From Alphaproteobacteria bacterium (GTDB taxonomy: Bacteria > Pseudomonadota > Alphaproteobacteria > ATCC43930 > CGMCC-115725), in the NCBI GenBank assembly GCA_028871055.1, contig JAGWON010000008.1, positions 1 to 64,000 of the forward strand: 64,000 nt of DNA. Reading direction: 5' to 3'. The notes below the pieces were generated by a model, which saw only the letters and a program-made list of their open reading frames with translations, was not told the DNA's origin and searched no databases. A program made the position numbers and the translations under genes. This document shows positions 17,117 to 25,625 of the stretch, one piece after another (within the stretch, counting starts at the first letter, position 1; each line of letters opens with the position of its first letter).

Positions 17117-18538
17117 ATGATTCCGATCGAGCTAACGCGCGAGGCGGTGGCCGCGGCCTCCGACCCGGCGCCCCGCGTGGACGATACCGCCGTTCAATGC
17201 GAACTGGCGGACATGCTGTATTCGTCGCCGTGGCCAGTCGCCACCAATCTGCTGGTGACGCTGTCCGCCATTCTCGTGCTGTCGATCGCTTTCGCGACGC
17301 CGGTCTTTCTGGGCTGGGGCGTGGCCCTCGTCGGCATCTGCATCATCCGCATGGCGCTGTGGCGCCTTTATCACCGCCACCGCCACGACGCCGATTTCGA
17401 GCCGCAGGTGTGGATTCGGCGGTGCACCTACTTCGCCGCGGCGACGGGGTGCCAGTGGGGCAGCTTCGCGATGGTCGTCGCGATGTATTCCCATGCGCCG
17501 AGCGACACCTTCGTGCCGATCATCATCGCCGGCCTGGCCGGCGGCATCGCCTCGGGCTACACCGCGCACGTGCCGGTCGTGGATGCGTTTGTCTGGCCGG
17601 TGGTTGCGCCGCTGATCGTCGTCACCTTCGCCGCCGGCGATCCGGCGCACATCGCGCTCGGCGTGCTCTATCTCGCGTTTGCGGTCAATTTGAGCCTGAT
17701 GGCGCGACACTCCTTCGCCTCGCTCATCGTGGTCATCCGCAACAAGGCAGAGAAGGAGAGGCTGGTTTCCCGCCTGTTCGAGGCCAATCGTCGCGCCGAG
17801 GTCGCGTTGCGCGCCAAGTCGGAATTCCTGGCCAACATGAGTCACGAGCTTCGCACGCCGCTCAATGCCGTGATCGGATTCTCGGAGATGATCAGCGGCG
17901 AGGTGCTCGGGCCGATCGGCAATGAGAAATATCTCGAATACGCGCGCGATCTAAACGCCAGCGGCAAGCACCTGCTTGAACTCATCAACGACATCCTCGA
18001 CCTGACCAAGATCGCGGCCGAGCGGCTCGAACTCGCCGATGAGGTGGTCAATGTCGCCGACCTCATCGACTCGTCGATCCGCATGGTCGCGCGCCGGGCT
18101 ACGGCACAGAACGTCAGCCTCGTCCAGGTGATCGCGCCCGAGGTCTATTGCGTGCGCGGCGACGAGCGCCGTCTGCGCCAGATCATGCTCAACTTGCTGA
18201 CCAATAGCGTCAAGTTCACGCCGGCCGGCGGCTCGATCGCGGTACGCGCAGCGGTCGAGCGTGGCCGCCTGGCGATCGAAGTCCGCGACACCGGCGTCGG
18301 CATTGCCGAGGCCGACCTTCAAGTGGTGCTGGAACCGTTCAGCCAGGTCGACAATGCCTTCAACCGCAACGGCGGCGGTACGGGCCTCGGCCTGCCGCTG
18401 ACCAAGAAGCTGGTCGAGGCACATGGCGGCATCTTCGAGATCGAAAGCGTTCCGAACCAGGGCACCATAGTGCGCATAATCCTGCCGCCGAATCGCGTCG
18501 TTTCGAACGCCTCGACGCCGGCCGAGGTCGCCGCCTAG
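17117..18538 (+). CDS. membrane sensor histidine kinase (orphan)
   Basis: A 473-residue kinase with an N-terminal membrane domain of about six helices (residues 41-205), a short coiled linker (residues 206-232), a HisKA domain with the H-box FLANMSHELRTPLN (phosphoacceptor His243), and an HATPase domain with the N box (MLNLLTNSVKF), G1 (DTGVGI) and G2 (GGGTGLGL). The membrane part has no large extracytoplasmic loop, so the signal may be sensed within the membrane. No response regulator is adjacent. The PdhS/DivJ-like kinases of Alphaproteobacteria have a similar catalytic half. Its stop codon shares CTAG with the convergent SDR gene. Confidence 0.92.
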   Translation: MIPIELTREAVAAASDPAPRVDDTAVQCELADMLYSSPWPVATNLLVTLSAILVLSIAFATPVFLGWGVALVGICIIRMALWRLYHRHRHDADFEPQVWIRRCTYFAAATGCQWGSFAMVVAMYSHAPSDTFVPIIIAGLAGGIASGYTAHVPVVDAFVWPVVAPLIVVTFAAGDPAHIALGVLYLAFAVNLSLMARHSFASLIVVIRNKAEKERLVSRLFEANRRAEVALRAKSEFLANMSHELRTPLNAVIGFSEMISGEVLGPIGNEKYLEYARDLNASGKHLLELINDILDLTKIAAERLELADEVVNVADLIDSSIRMVARRATAQNVSLVQVIAPEVYCVRGDERRLRQIMLNLLTNSVKFTPAGGSIAVRAAVERGRLAIEVRDTGVGIAEADLQVVLEPFSQVDNAFNRNGGGTGLGLPLTKKLVEAHGGIFEIESVPNQGTIVRIILPPNRVVSNASTPAEVAA

Positions 18539-19236
18539 GCGCTCACGATCTTGCCGTGATGCGGACAATCCGCCGCGGCGAGCCGCATGAAAATTTCCGT
18601 CACGTCCTCGGGCGCCTTGAGCGCGGCGCGGTCCTCGCCAGGAAACGCCTCGGCACGCAGGCGGGTGCGCACCGGGCCGGGGTCGACCAAATTCACCTTG
18701 AGCGCGGTCTTGGCAACCTCGGCCGCGTAGATGCGCACCATCGCCTCGAGCGCCGCCTTGCTGGCGCCATAGGCGCCCCAGAACGGGGCCAGGTCGCGCG
18801 CCGCGGCGCAGGTGACGAAAACGGCGCGGCCGCTGTCGGAGCGCTGCAGCAACGGATCGAGCGATCGGATCAGCCGATAATTCGCGGTGACATTGACGTC
18901 GAAAACCTCGCGCCAGAGCTTGGGGTCGATATGGCCCATGGGCGAAAGGCTGCCGAGCACGCCGGCGCAGGCGACCAGGACGTCGAGCTTCTGGAAACGC
19001 TCATGCAGCGCGCCGCCCATGTGGTCGATCGTGTCGAAGTCGCGCAGGTCGAGCGGAACCAGCGTGGCCGCACCGCCGCTGGTGCGCACGGCGTCGTCCA
19101 GCTCCTCGAGTGCACCCTGGGTGCGCGCCACGGCGATGACGTGGGCGCCCTCTGCGGCAAGACGGTGGGCCACCGCCGCGCCGATACCGCGCGACGCGCC
19201 GGTCACCAGCGCCAGACGACCCTGCAGCGCGGCCAC
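18535..19236 (-). CDS. SDR family oxidoreductase, YciK-like, Ser-to-Cys in the active site
   Basis: A 233-residue short-chain dehydrogenase. The NAD(P) motif TGASRGIG (12-19), an ACAG motif (89-92) in place of NNAG, and the active-site Tyr156-x3-Lys160 (YGASK) are visible. The catalytic serine, expected 13 residues before the tyrosine, is Cys143 (codon TGC). The FWGAYGASKAA stretch is typical of the YciK-like subgroup of unknown substrate. It begins at a GTG directly after the purF stop, with no spacing, so it is probably coupled to purF. Activity may be altered; function unknown. Confidence 0.85.
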   Translation of the reverse strand: MAALQGRLALVTGASRGIGAAVAHRLAAEGAHVIAVARTQGALEELDDAVRTSGGAATLVPLDLRDFDTIDHMGGALHERFQKLDVLVACAGVLGSLSPMGHIDPKLWREVFDVNVTANYRLIRSLDPLLQRSDSGRAVFVTCAAARDLAPFWGAYGASKAALEAMVRIYAAEVAKTALKVNLVDPGPVRTRLRAEAFPGEDRAALKAPEDVTEIFMRLAAADCPHHGKIVSA

Positions 19237-20691
19237 CTAGACGGTCTCGGTGAGGAGCGAGAGCTGGGTTGAAACTTTGCCGGCGTCGTGGTCGACGAGC
19301 GGGACCGGATAATCACCGCTGAAGCAGGCATCGCAGAACTGCGGCGCGATGCGGTTGCGCTTGGCTTGGCCGAGCGCGCGATAAAGTCCGTCGATCGACA
19401 CGAAGGAGAGGGAGTCGGCGCCGATGTGCTTCGCCATGGCTTGCACGTCCATCGCCGAAGCAAGCAGCTGCGTGCGCTCGGGCGTGGCAATGCCGTAGAA
19501 GCACGAATGGGTCGTCGGCGGGCTCGAGATGCGCATGTGCACCTCGCGCGCGCCGGCTTGGCGGATCATGGCCACGATCTTGGTCGACGTAGTACCGCGG
19601 ACGATCGAATCGTCGACCAGGATGACGCGCTTGCCGGCGATGCTGGCGCGGTTGGCGTTGTGCTTGAGCTTGACGCCCAAATGGCGGATCTGGTCGGTTG
19701 GCTCGATGAAGGTGCGGCCGACGTAATGGTTGCGCACGATGCCGAGCTCGAACGGCAGACCGCATTCGGCGGCATAGCCGATCGCGGCGGGAACACCCGA
19801 GTCCGGCACGGGAATGACGATGTCAGCGGGCACCGCGCTCTCGCGCGCCAGCTCCATGCCGATTCGCTTGCGCGCCTCGTAGACGCTGACGCCGTCGACG
19901 ACGCTGTCGGGCCGCGCGAAGTAGATGTACTCGAAGACGCAGAAGCGCTTGTGCGTGATTTCGAAGGGCTTGCTGCTCTTGATGCCGCCGGGACCGATCG
20001 CGATCATCTCGCCCGGCTCGATGTCGCGCACGAAGGTGGCGCCGATGATGTCGAGCGCGCAGCTCTCCGAAGCCAGGATATAGGCTTCGCCGAGCTTGCC
20101 CAGCACCAATGGCCGGATACCAAGAGGATCGCGCACGCCGATCAAGCCGTGCTGGGTCAGCGCCGCGAGCGAATAGGCGCCTTCGACTTGGCGCAGCGCT
20201 TCGGCCATGCGGTCCTCGACCGTGTCTTTGAGCGAGGTAGCGATGAGGTGGACGATCACCTCGGTGTCCGAGGTCGACTGGAAGATGCTGCCGCGCCGCA
20301 CCAAGCGGTTGCGCAGATGGTAGGAATTGGTGAGGTTGCCGTTGTGGCAGATGGCGAGGCCGCCGAAGGTGAAGTCGGCGAACAGCGGCTGGACATTGCG
20401 GAGCGCGACCTCGCCGGTGGTGGCATAGCGAACATGGCCGATGGCCGAACGGCCGGCGAGCCGCGCGATCACGTCCTTGGAGCTGAAATTCTCGCCCACT
20501 AGGCCCAGGCCGCGATGGGCATGAAATTGCTCGCCGTCGTAGGTGACGATTCCCGCCGCCTCCTGGCCGCGGTGCTGGAGCGCGTGCAGGCCCAGCGCGG
20601 TCAGCGCCGCCGCTTCGGGATGCCCGAAGACCCCGAAAACGCCGCATTCCTCCCGGAAATGGTCGTCGTCCCAGGGGTGGGTCGTCAACAT
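19237..20691 (-). CDS. purF: amidophosphoribosyltransferase PurF
   Basis: A 484-residue enzyme that makes 5-phosphoribosylamine from PRPP and glutamine, the first step of purine synthesis. A 15-residue propeptide precedes Cys16 (EECGVFGVFG), the N-terminal nucleophile of the glutaminase domain. The PRPP loop VILVDDSIVRGTTS lies in the C-terminal half. Cysteines in HKRFCVFEY, THSCFYG and FCDACFSGDYP match the [4Fe-4S]-containing, B. subtilis-like type, which is oxygen sensitive. The ATG at 20691 gives the right propeptide. It is followed immediately by the SDR gene and preceded 174 bp away by cvpA, the common cvpA-purF order. Confidence 0.97.
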   Translation of the reverse strand: MLTTHPWDDDHFREECGVFGVFGHPEAAALTALGLHALQHRGQEAAGIVTYDGEQFHAHRGLGLVGENFSSKDVIARLAGRSAIGHVRYATTGEVALRNVQPLFADFTFGGLAICHNGNLTNSYHLRNRLVRRGSIFQSTSDTEVIVHLIATSLKDTVEDRMAEALRQVEGAYSLAALTQHGLIGVRDPLGIRPLVLGKLGEAYILASESCALDIIGATFVRDIEPGEMIAIGPGGIKSSKPFEITHKRFCVFEYIYFARPDSVVDGVSVYEARKRIGMELARESAVPADIVIPVPDSGVPAAIGYAAECGLPFELGIVRNHYVGRTFIEPTDQIRHLGVKLKHNANRASIAGKRVILVDDSIVRGTTSTKIVAMIRQAGAREVHMRISSPPTTHSCFYGIATPERTQLLASAMDVQAMAKHIGADSLSFVSIDGLYRALGQAKRNRIAPQFCDACFSGDYPVPLVDHDAGKVSTQLSLLTETV

Positions 20692-20865
20692 GCTGCCGCC
20701 TTTATGCGCGCTCCGGCCGCCCGCTGCCTGGCCGCCGCAAGCCATAGATGGTGTCGCCAAACGTCGCCGTCGAGGGCCAGAGCCTTCTACACGGAATAAA
20801 CGGATACCGCCAGAGCGGCTTGTCGAGTCCCGCATTCCGGCGCCGAATAATTGCCGCCGCCGTGG

Positions 20866-21510
20866 TTAATGCGACCCCTGGTTCTGCTGGAACAGCCGGT
20901 CGAGATCGCGCTGGTCCTGCGGCGAGTAATTGGGCGCGCCGCCTTGCGGCTGGGGCTCCGACTTGGGCACGGCGAAGGCGTGCAGCGCGTCTTGAAGCTG
21001 CTGCTCGACCGACCGGGCGCCTTCTTGCGAATGAGTCGACCGTGGCGCCAATTGCCCGAGCACTGCCAGTCCGGCTGCCAGCAGCGGGCGGGTGCGCGAA
21101 TTCGTCCACCAGAGCGGCGTCGCGCCGAGCGCCGGCATCATCACCAGCATCGCCGCATAGACAAGGCAGGCCAGCAAGGCGCCGCGCGCCAAGCCGAAGA
21201 CGAAACCGAAGGTGCGGTCGATGCCACCCGCCGGGCTGTCCTTGACTCGGTTGGCGATCATCGCGGTGATCAGCGAAAGCACCACCAAGGCGACGATGAA
21301 GGCGACGAATGCCGCTGCCGCGCCGGCGAGCTGCTCGCTGGGCGTAAAGCGCAGCGCCAGCGGCCGCAAATAGGGAACGGCATAAAGCGCGGCCACCGAG
21401 GCGCCGAACCAGGCGATGATCGAGAGCACTTCCTTGACGAAGCCGCGCACGAAGGCGAACAGCCCGGAGGCGACGATGAAGACGATGATGGCGATGTCGA
21501 AGCCGGTCAC
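20866..21510 (-). CDS. cvpA: CvpA family membrane protein
   Basis: A 214-residue inner-membrane protein with four predicted helices in the first 145 residues, matching CvpA: an FDI-x-I start, RGFVKEVLSI-x-AWF near residue 25, and a D-R-x-x-GF-x-FGL-x-RG motif near residue 100. The C-terminal 70 residues are hydrophilic, Gln/Pro rich and probably cytoplasmic. CvpA is needed for colicin V production in E. coli and affects envelope stress tolerance elsewhere; its molecular role is not settled. The GTG start overlaps the radA stop by 4 bp (GTGA). Confidence 0.92.
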   Translation of the reverse strand: MTGFDIAIIVFIVASGLFAFVRGFVKEVLSIIAWFGASVAALYAVPYLRPLALRFTPSEQLAGAAAAFVAFIVALVVLSLITAMIANRVKDSPAGGIDRTFGFVFGLARGALLACLVYAAMLVMMPALGATPLWWTNSRTRPLLAAGLAVLGQLAPRSTHSQEGARSVEQQLQDALHAFAVPKSEPQPQGGAPNYSPQDQRDLDRLFQQNQGSH

Positions 21511-22940
21511 GTGCGTCCTCCTCTTGCGCCGGCCTGGCGGAAGGTCTGCGGCGCGTTCTCGAACAGGGTCAGCAATTGCTTCAGATGCGCGATCTCGCGT
21601 GTCTTGAATCCGCCTGGCGGCGTCAACTTGTCCTTGCCGCGCGCGCGTCGCGGCGGCATTAACGCCGAGGCGAAGCCGAGCTTCTCGGCCTCCTTGAGCC
21701 GCGCCTCGGCCTGGCTTACGGGCCGCACCTCGCCCGACAGTCCGATCTCGCCGAACACCACCATGTCGGCCGGCACCGGCTCGTGCGCCAGCGCCGAGAC
21801 CAGCGCCGCGGCGACCGCCAGATCGGCTGCTGGCTCGGATATGCGCAAACCGCCGGCGACGTTGAGATAGATGTCATTTGCGCCGATGGCGACGCCGCAG
21901 CGCGCCTCGAGCACGGCGAGGACCATGGCCAGGCGATTACCATCCCAGCCGACGACGGCGCGGCGCGGCGTGCCGGGCGCCGAGGGCGCCACCAGCGCCT
22001 GGATCTCGACCAGCATCGGCCGCGTGCCCTCGATGCCGGCGAATACGGCGGAGCCCGCGATCTCGCGCTGGCGATCACCGAGGAAGAGCGCCGAGGGATT
22101 GGGCACTTCGGCAAGGCCCGTGTCGGTCATCTCGAAGACGCCGATCTCGTCGGTCGGGCCATAGCGGTTCTTGACCGCCCGCAGGATGCGGAACTGATGG
22201 CCGCGCTCGCCTTCGAAATAGAGCACGGTATCGACCATGTGCTCGAGCACTCGCGGCCCCGCGATCATGCCCTCTTTGGTGACGTGTCCGACCAGCAGCA
22301 GGGTGAAGCCGCGCGTTTTGGCGAGGCGGATCAGCTCCTGCGCCGAGGCGCGCACTTGGCTGACCGTGCCGGGCGCGCTGTCGAGATTGTCGAGATACAT
22401 GGTCTGGATCGAATCGATCGCCACCACCTGCGGCGCGTCGGGGCGATCGAGGCTCGCTGCGATATCGCGGATCGAGGTGCCGGCGGCCAAACGCACAGGC
22501 GCGTCGGCGACGTCGAGCCGTCGCGCCCGCAACCGCACCTGGTCGAGCGACTCCTCACCGGAGACATAGGCACAGTCGAGCTTCTGGCCGCTCTTGCCGG
22601 CGGCCAGCGCGGCCATCGCTTGCAGGATCAAAGTCGACTTGCCGATGCCCGGATCGCCGCCGATCAGCAACGCCGAGCCGGGCACCAGACCGCCGCCGCA
22701 GACGCGGTCGAACTCGGCAATCTCCGACGCCCGCCGCGCGGTAGCCTGGGCATCGCCCTGAAGTCCGACGAAAGTAAGCGCCCGCCCGCCCTTGCCGCCA
22801 CCGAGGCCCTTGGGCGCGCTCGCCCGAGCCGCTTCCTCGACCAGCGTGTTCCACGCGCCGCACTCGTCGCACTTGCCCGCCCATTTCGGGTGCACGGCGC
22901 CACATCTCTGGCAGACGAAGCGACTTTCGGCGCGGGCCAT
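21507..22940 (-). CDS. radA: DNA repair protein RadA
   Basis: A 477-residue RecA-like helicase for branch migration in recombination. Visible are the N-terminal zinc finger (CQRCG ... CDECGAWNT), Walker A GGDPGIGKST, the RadA-specific KNRYG motif, and a C-terminal Lon-protease-like domain. The ATG at 22940 is taken over a TTG two codons earlier. It forms a coupled pair with cvpA and lies 28 bp after mlaF on the same strand. Confidence 0.97.
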   Translation of the reverse strand: MARAESRFVCQRCGAVHPKWAGKCDECGAWNTLVEEAARASAPKGLGGGKGGRALTFVGLQGDAQATARRASEIAEFDRVCGGGLVPGSALLIGGDPGIGKSTLILQAMAALAAGKSGQKLDCAYVSGEESLDQVRLRARRLDVADAPVRLAAGTSIRDIAASLDRPDAPQVVAIDSIQTMYLDNLDSAPGTVSQVRASAQELIRLAKTRGFTLLLVGHVTKEGMIAGPRVLEHMVDTVLYFEGERGHQFRILRAVKNRYGPTDEIGVFEMTDTGLAEVPNPSALFLGDRQREIAGSAVFAGIEGTRPMLVEIQALVAPSAPGTPRRAVVGWDGNRLAMVLAVLEARCGVAIGANDIYLNVAGGLRISEPAADLAVAAALVSALAHEPVPADMVVFGEIGLSGEVRPVSQAEARLKEAEKLGFASALMPPRRARGKDKLTPPGGFKTREIAHLKQLLTLFENAPQTFRQAGARGGRT

Positions 22941-22968
22941 GCTCAAATCTTCGAGCGGTTTCGGGCGG

Positions 22969-23745
22969 TCACAGTGCGCGCACCTCCATCTGAATCGGGC
23001 CTTCGGCGCGGCCGTGGATGAATTGCTCGACGTATTCGTTGCCCGATTTGTCGATGGTGCTCGCCCGACCCTGCCAGATGATCCTGCCCTTGTAGATCAT
23101 AGCGATGCGGTCGGCGATCTTGTGCGCCGACGCCATGTCGTGCGTGATCGAGACCGCCGTCGCGCCCAGGTCGCGCACGCATTTGATGATCAGATCGTTG
23201 ATCACGTCGCCCATGATCGGGTCGAGCCCGGTGGTCGGTTCGTCGAAGATGATGATCTCGGGCTTGGCGGCGATCGCGCGCGCCAGGCCGACGCGCTTCT
23301 GCATGCCGCCCGACAGCTCGGCCGGCCACAGCTCGGCGACCTCGGGGCCGAGTCCGACCGCGCCCAGCGTCTTGATCGCGATCGCCTTGGCTTCGTCGCG
23401 GCCGATACCGTGGCCCTGAATCAGGCCGAAGGCGACGTTCTGCCAGACGCGCAGACTGTCGAACAGCGCGGACCCCTGGAACAGCATGCCGAATTTCTGC
23501 ATCAGCCGTTCACGCTCGCTGCGCTTGAGGCCGGTGACTTCCTGACCGTCGATCTTGACCGAGCCCGCGTCGGGCTCCATCAGGCCGATGATGCACTTGA
23601 CCATCACCGACTTGCCGGTGCCCGAGCCGCCGATGACGACGACGCTCTCGCCGACGCCGACGTCGAGATCAAGCCCGTCGAGCACGACCTTGGCGCCGAA
23701 GGATTTCCTCAGGCCGCGGACAGATATCTTGGGTGCGGCCGTCAT
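22969..23745 (-). CDS. mlaF: MlaF-like ABC transporter ATP-binding protein
   Basis: A 258-residue ABC ATPase with Walker A GGSGTGKS, the signature LSGGMQKRVGLARA, Walker B IIIFDEPTTGLDP and the switch His in SITHD. The LSGGM-x-KR-x-x-LARA form and the GTGKSV-x-x-K P-loop are typical of the Mla/Ttg2 lipid-transport family. It overlaps mlaE by 4 bp. MlaFE drives phospholipid transport between the membranes; the substrate-binding MlaD is not adjacent, so the complex must be completed by a gene outside this window. Confidence 0.92.
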   Translation of the reverse strand: MTAAPKISVRGLRKSFGAKVVLDGLDLDVGVGESVVVIGGSGTGKSVMVKCIIGLMEPDAGSVKIDGQEVTGLKRSERERLMQKFGMLFQGSALFDSLRVWQNVAFGLIQGHGIGRDEAKAIAIKTLGAVGLGPEVAELWPAELSGGMQKRVGLARAIAAKPEIIIFDEPTTGLDPIMGDVINDLIIKCVRDLGATAVSITHDMASAHKIADRIAMIYKGRIIWQGRASTIDKSGNEYVEQFIHGRAEGPIQMEVRAL

Positions 23746-24518
23746 GACGAGAACAGCAGGGCCGAAAGGATATAATCGAACGTCAGGATCAGCACCGAGG
23801 CCGACACCACCGCATAGGTCGTCGCGGCGCCGACGCCTTGCGCGCCGCCCTTCGAATGATAGCCGGTGTAGCAGCCCATCAGGGCGATCAAAAAGCCGAA
23901 GACCGACGACTTGATCAAGCCCGAGATCACGTCGTCGCGACGCAGGAAATCGGCGGTGTTGTGCAGATAGGCCGCCGGATTGAAGCCGAACTTGTAGGTG
24001 GCGACGAGAAAGCCGCCGAACACGCCGATGATGTCGGCGATCAGGACCAGTGCCGGCAGCGCTACGATCCCGGCGAGGATCCGGGGCACCACGAGGTATT
24101 TGTAGGGATTCGTCGAGAGCGTCGACAGCGCGTCGATCTGGTCGGTGACGCGCATGGTGCCAACTTCGGCGGCGATGGCGGCGCCGATGCGCCCAGCAAC
24201 CATCAGGCCGGCGATTACCGGCCCAAGCTCGCGGGTCATACCGAGGACGACCACCTGCGCGATCGCGCTTTCGCCGCCGGTGATGCGGTTGAAGCCGGTA
24301 TGGAGCTGCAGCGCCAGCACCATGCCGATGAAGATCGCCGTGAGGCCGACGACGGGGAGCGAGTAATAGCCGATGTCCACGAACTGCCGGAAGATCAAGT
24401 TGACGTAGATCGGTGGGCGAACGCAGTGGCTCAGCGCGGTGAGCGTGAACAGCGCGAGGCGGCCGGCGGCCGCGAGGAACCCCAGAAAGACGCGACCGAC
24501 CCGCGCGAGAAACGCCAT
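23742..24518 (-). CDS. mlaE: MlaE-like ABC transporter permease
   Basis: A 258-residue permease of the MlaE/Ttg2B family with five or six membrane helices. Conserved features include GMVLALQ, the GLMVAGRIGAAIAAE-x-GTM-x-VT-x-QIDAL coupling segment in the middle, and VFGFLIALMGCYTGY near the C-terminus. It partners MlaF. Its ATG directly abuts the alr stop with no gap, so alr, mlaE and mlaF are probably co-transcribed. With mlaA and hpnM elsewhere in the window, most parts of a lipid transport route are present. Confidence 0.92.
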   Translation of the reverse strand: MAFLARVGRVFLGFLAAAGRLALFTLTALSHCVRPPIYVNLIFRQFVDIGYYSLPVVGLTAIFIGMVLALQLHTGFNRITGGESAIAQVVVLGMTRELGPVIAGLMVAGRIGAAIAAEVGTMRVTDQIDALSTLSTNPYKYLVVPRILAGIVALPALVLIADIIGVFGGFLVATYKFGFNPAAYLHNTADFLRRDDVISGLIKSSVFGFLIALMGCYTGYHSKGGAQGVGAATTYAVVSASVLILTFDYILSALLFSS

Positions 24519-25625
24519 TCAGCGCGCCCCGCGATAGATCCGCGCGTAGCGCCGGCCCAGCAGCGTGAGCATCTCGTAGCCGATGGTGCCGGCCGCGTCG
24601 GCCGCGTCGTCAACGCCGTAGCTGTCGTCGAGCAGGTCGACATAGGCGCCGGGCTTTGCCTGGCCTGCTTCGATCCCCGTCACGTCGAGCGTCAGCAGAT
24701 CCATGGAGATGCGTCCAACGACGGGAACCCTTCGGCCGGCAATCGCCGCGCTGCCGCGATTGCTTGCGGAGCGGAGCCAGCCGTCGGCGTAGCCAACGGC
24801 GACGGTCGCGATGCGACTCGGCCGCTCCATGCGGTGCGTCGCACCATATCCAACGGTCTCCCCTGCGTCAACGTCGCGGACCTGGAGAATCTTGGCCTTG
24901 AGCGCGACCGTCGGCTGCATCGGATTCGGTTGGCCGGGTAGCGGATTGATGCCGAAGAGCGCCGCGCCCGGCCGGACGATTTCGAAATGGTAGGCGGGCC
25001 CCAGGAAGATTCCCGACGACGATGCCAGCGACGCGGGCGCCTTCGGCAGGCGCGCGAGCGCGGCGCGGAAGCGAGCAAGCTGTTCGGGATTCTTCGGATG
25101 CCGCGGCTCATCGGCGCAGGCGAGGTGGCTCATGATCGCGGCAAGATCGACGCGCGCGAGCAGCGCCGGATCGGCCGCGAGCCGGTCGACCTCGGTGCGC
25201 GACAAGCCGAGACGCGCCATGCCGGTGTCGAGGTGGAGGATCGCCGGCTTGCGCGGATGGGCCTTGCTCCAGCGCACCACCTGGCCGAGATCGTTAAGCA
25301 CCGGGATGAGCCGGGCGCGGGCGAAGACGGTTTCGCTGCCGGCGAGCGCGCCGTCAAGCACCGCGATGGCAGCTTTGGGCAACACCTTGCGCAACGCCAC
25401 TCCCTCGTCCAGCGTGGCGACGAAGAAGAGGCCGCAGCCCGCCCTGGCCAGGATCGGACCGATCCGCGCGACGCCGAGGCCATAGGCGTCGGCCTTGACC
25501 ACCGCCGCCATGCGCGCGCCGGGCGCGAGTTCACGCTGCAAGCGCCGCCAATTGGCAGCCACGGCGCGCAGGTCAATTTCCAGGATGGCGCCCGCCCGAG
25601 CTGCCACCTTCCGGTCAGAAGGCAT
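24519..25625 (-). CDS. alr: alanine racemase
   Basis: A 368-residue PLP enzyme that interconverts L- and D-alanine for peptidoglycan. The PLP lysine is Lys44 in VVKADAYGLG; the DTGMARLG and MSHLACAD motifs, GYGAT near the catalytic tyrosine, and the GRISMD block are all present, as is a complete C-terminal beta domain ending GRRYARIY. The ATG at 25625 lies inside the end of dnaB (11-bp overlap), a common dnaB-alr arrangement. Length is normal. Confidence 0.96.
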   Translation of the reverse strand: MPSDRKVAARAGAILEIDLRAVAANWRRLQRELAPGARMAAVVKADAYGLGVARIGPILARAGCGLFFVATLDEGVALRKVLPKAAIAVLDGALAGSETVFARARLIPVLNDLGQVVRWSKAHPRKPAILHLDTGMARLGLSRTEVDRLAADPALLARVDLAAIMSHLACADEPRHPKNPEQLARFRAALARLPKAPASLASSSGIFLGPAYHFEIVRPGAALFGINPLPGQPNPMQPTVALKAKILQVRDVDAGETVGYGATHRMERPSRIATVAVGYADGWLRSASNRGSAAIAGRRVPVVGRISMDLLTLDVTGIEAGQAKPGAYVDLLDDSYGVDDAADAAGTIGYEMLTLLGRRYARIYRGAR

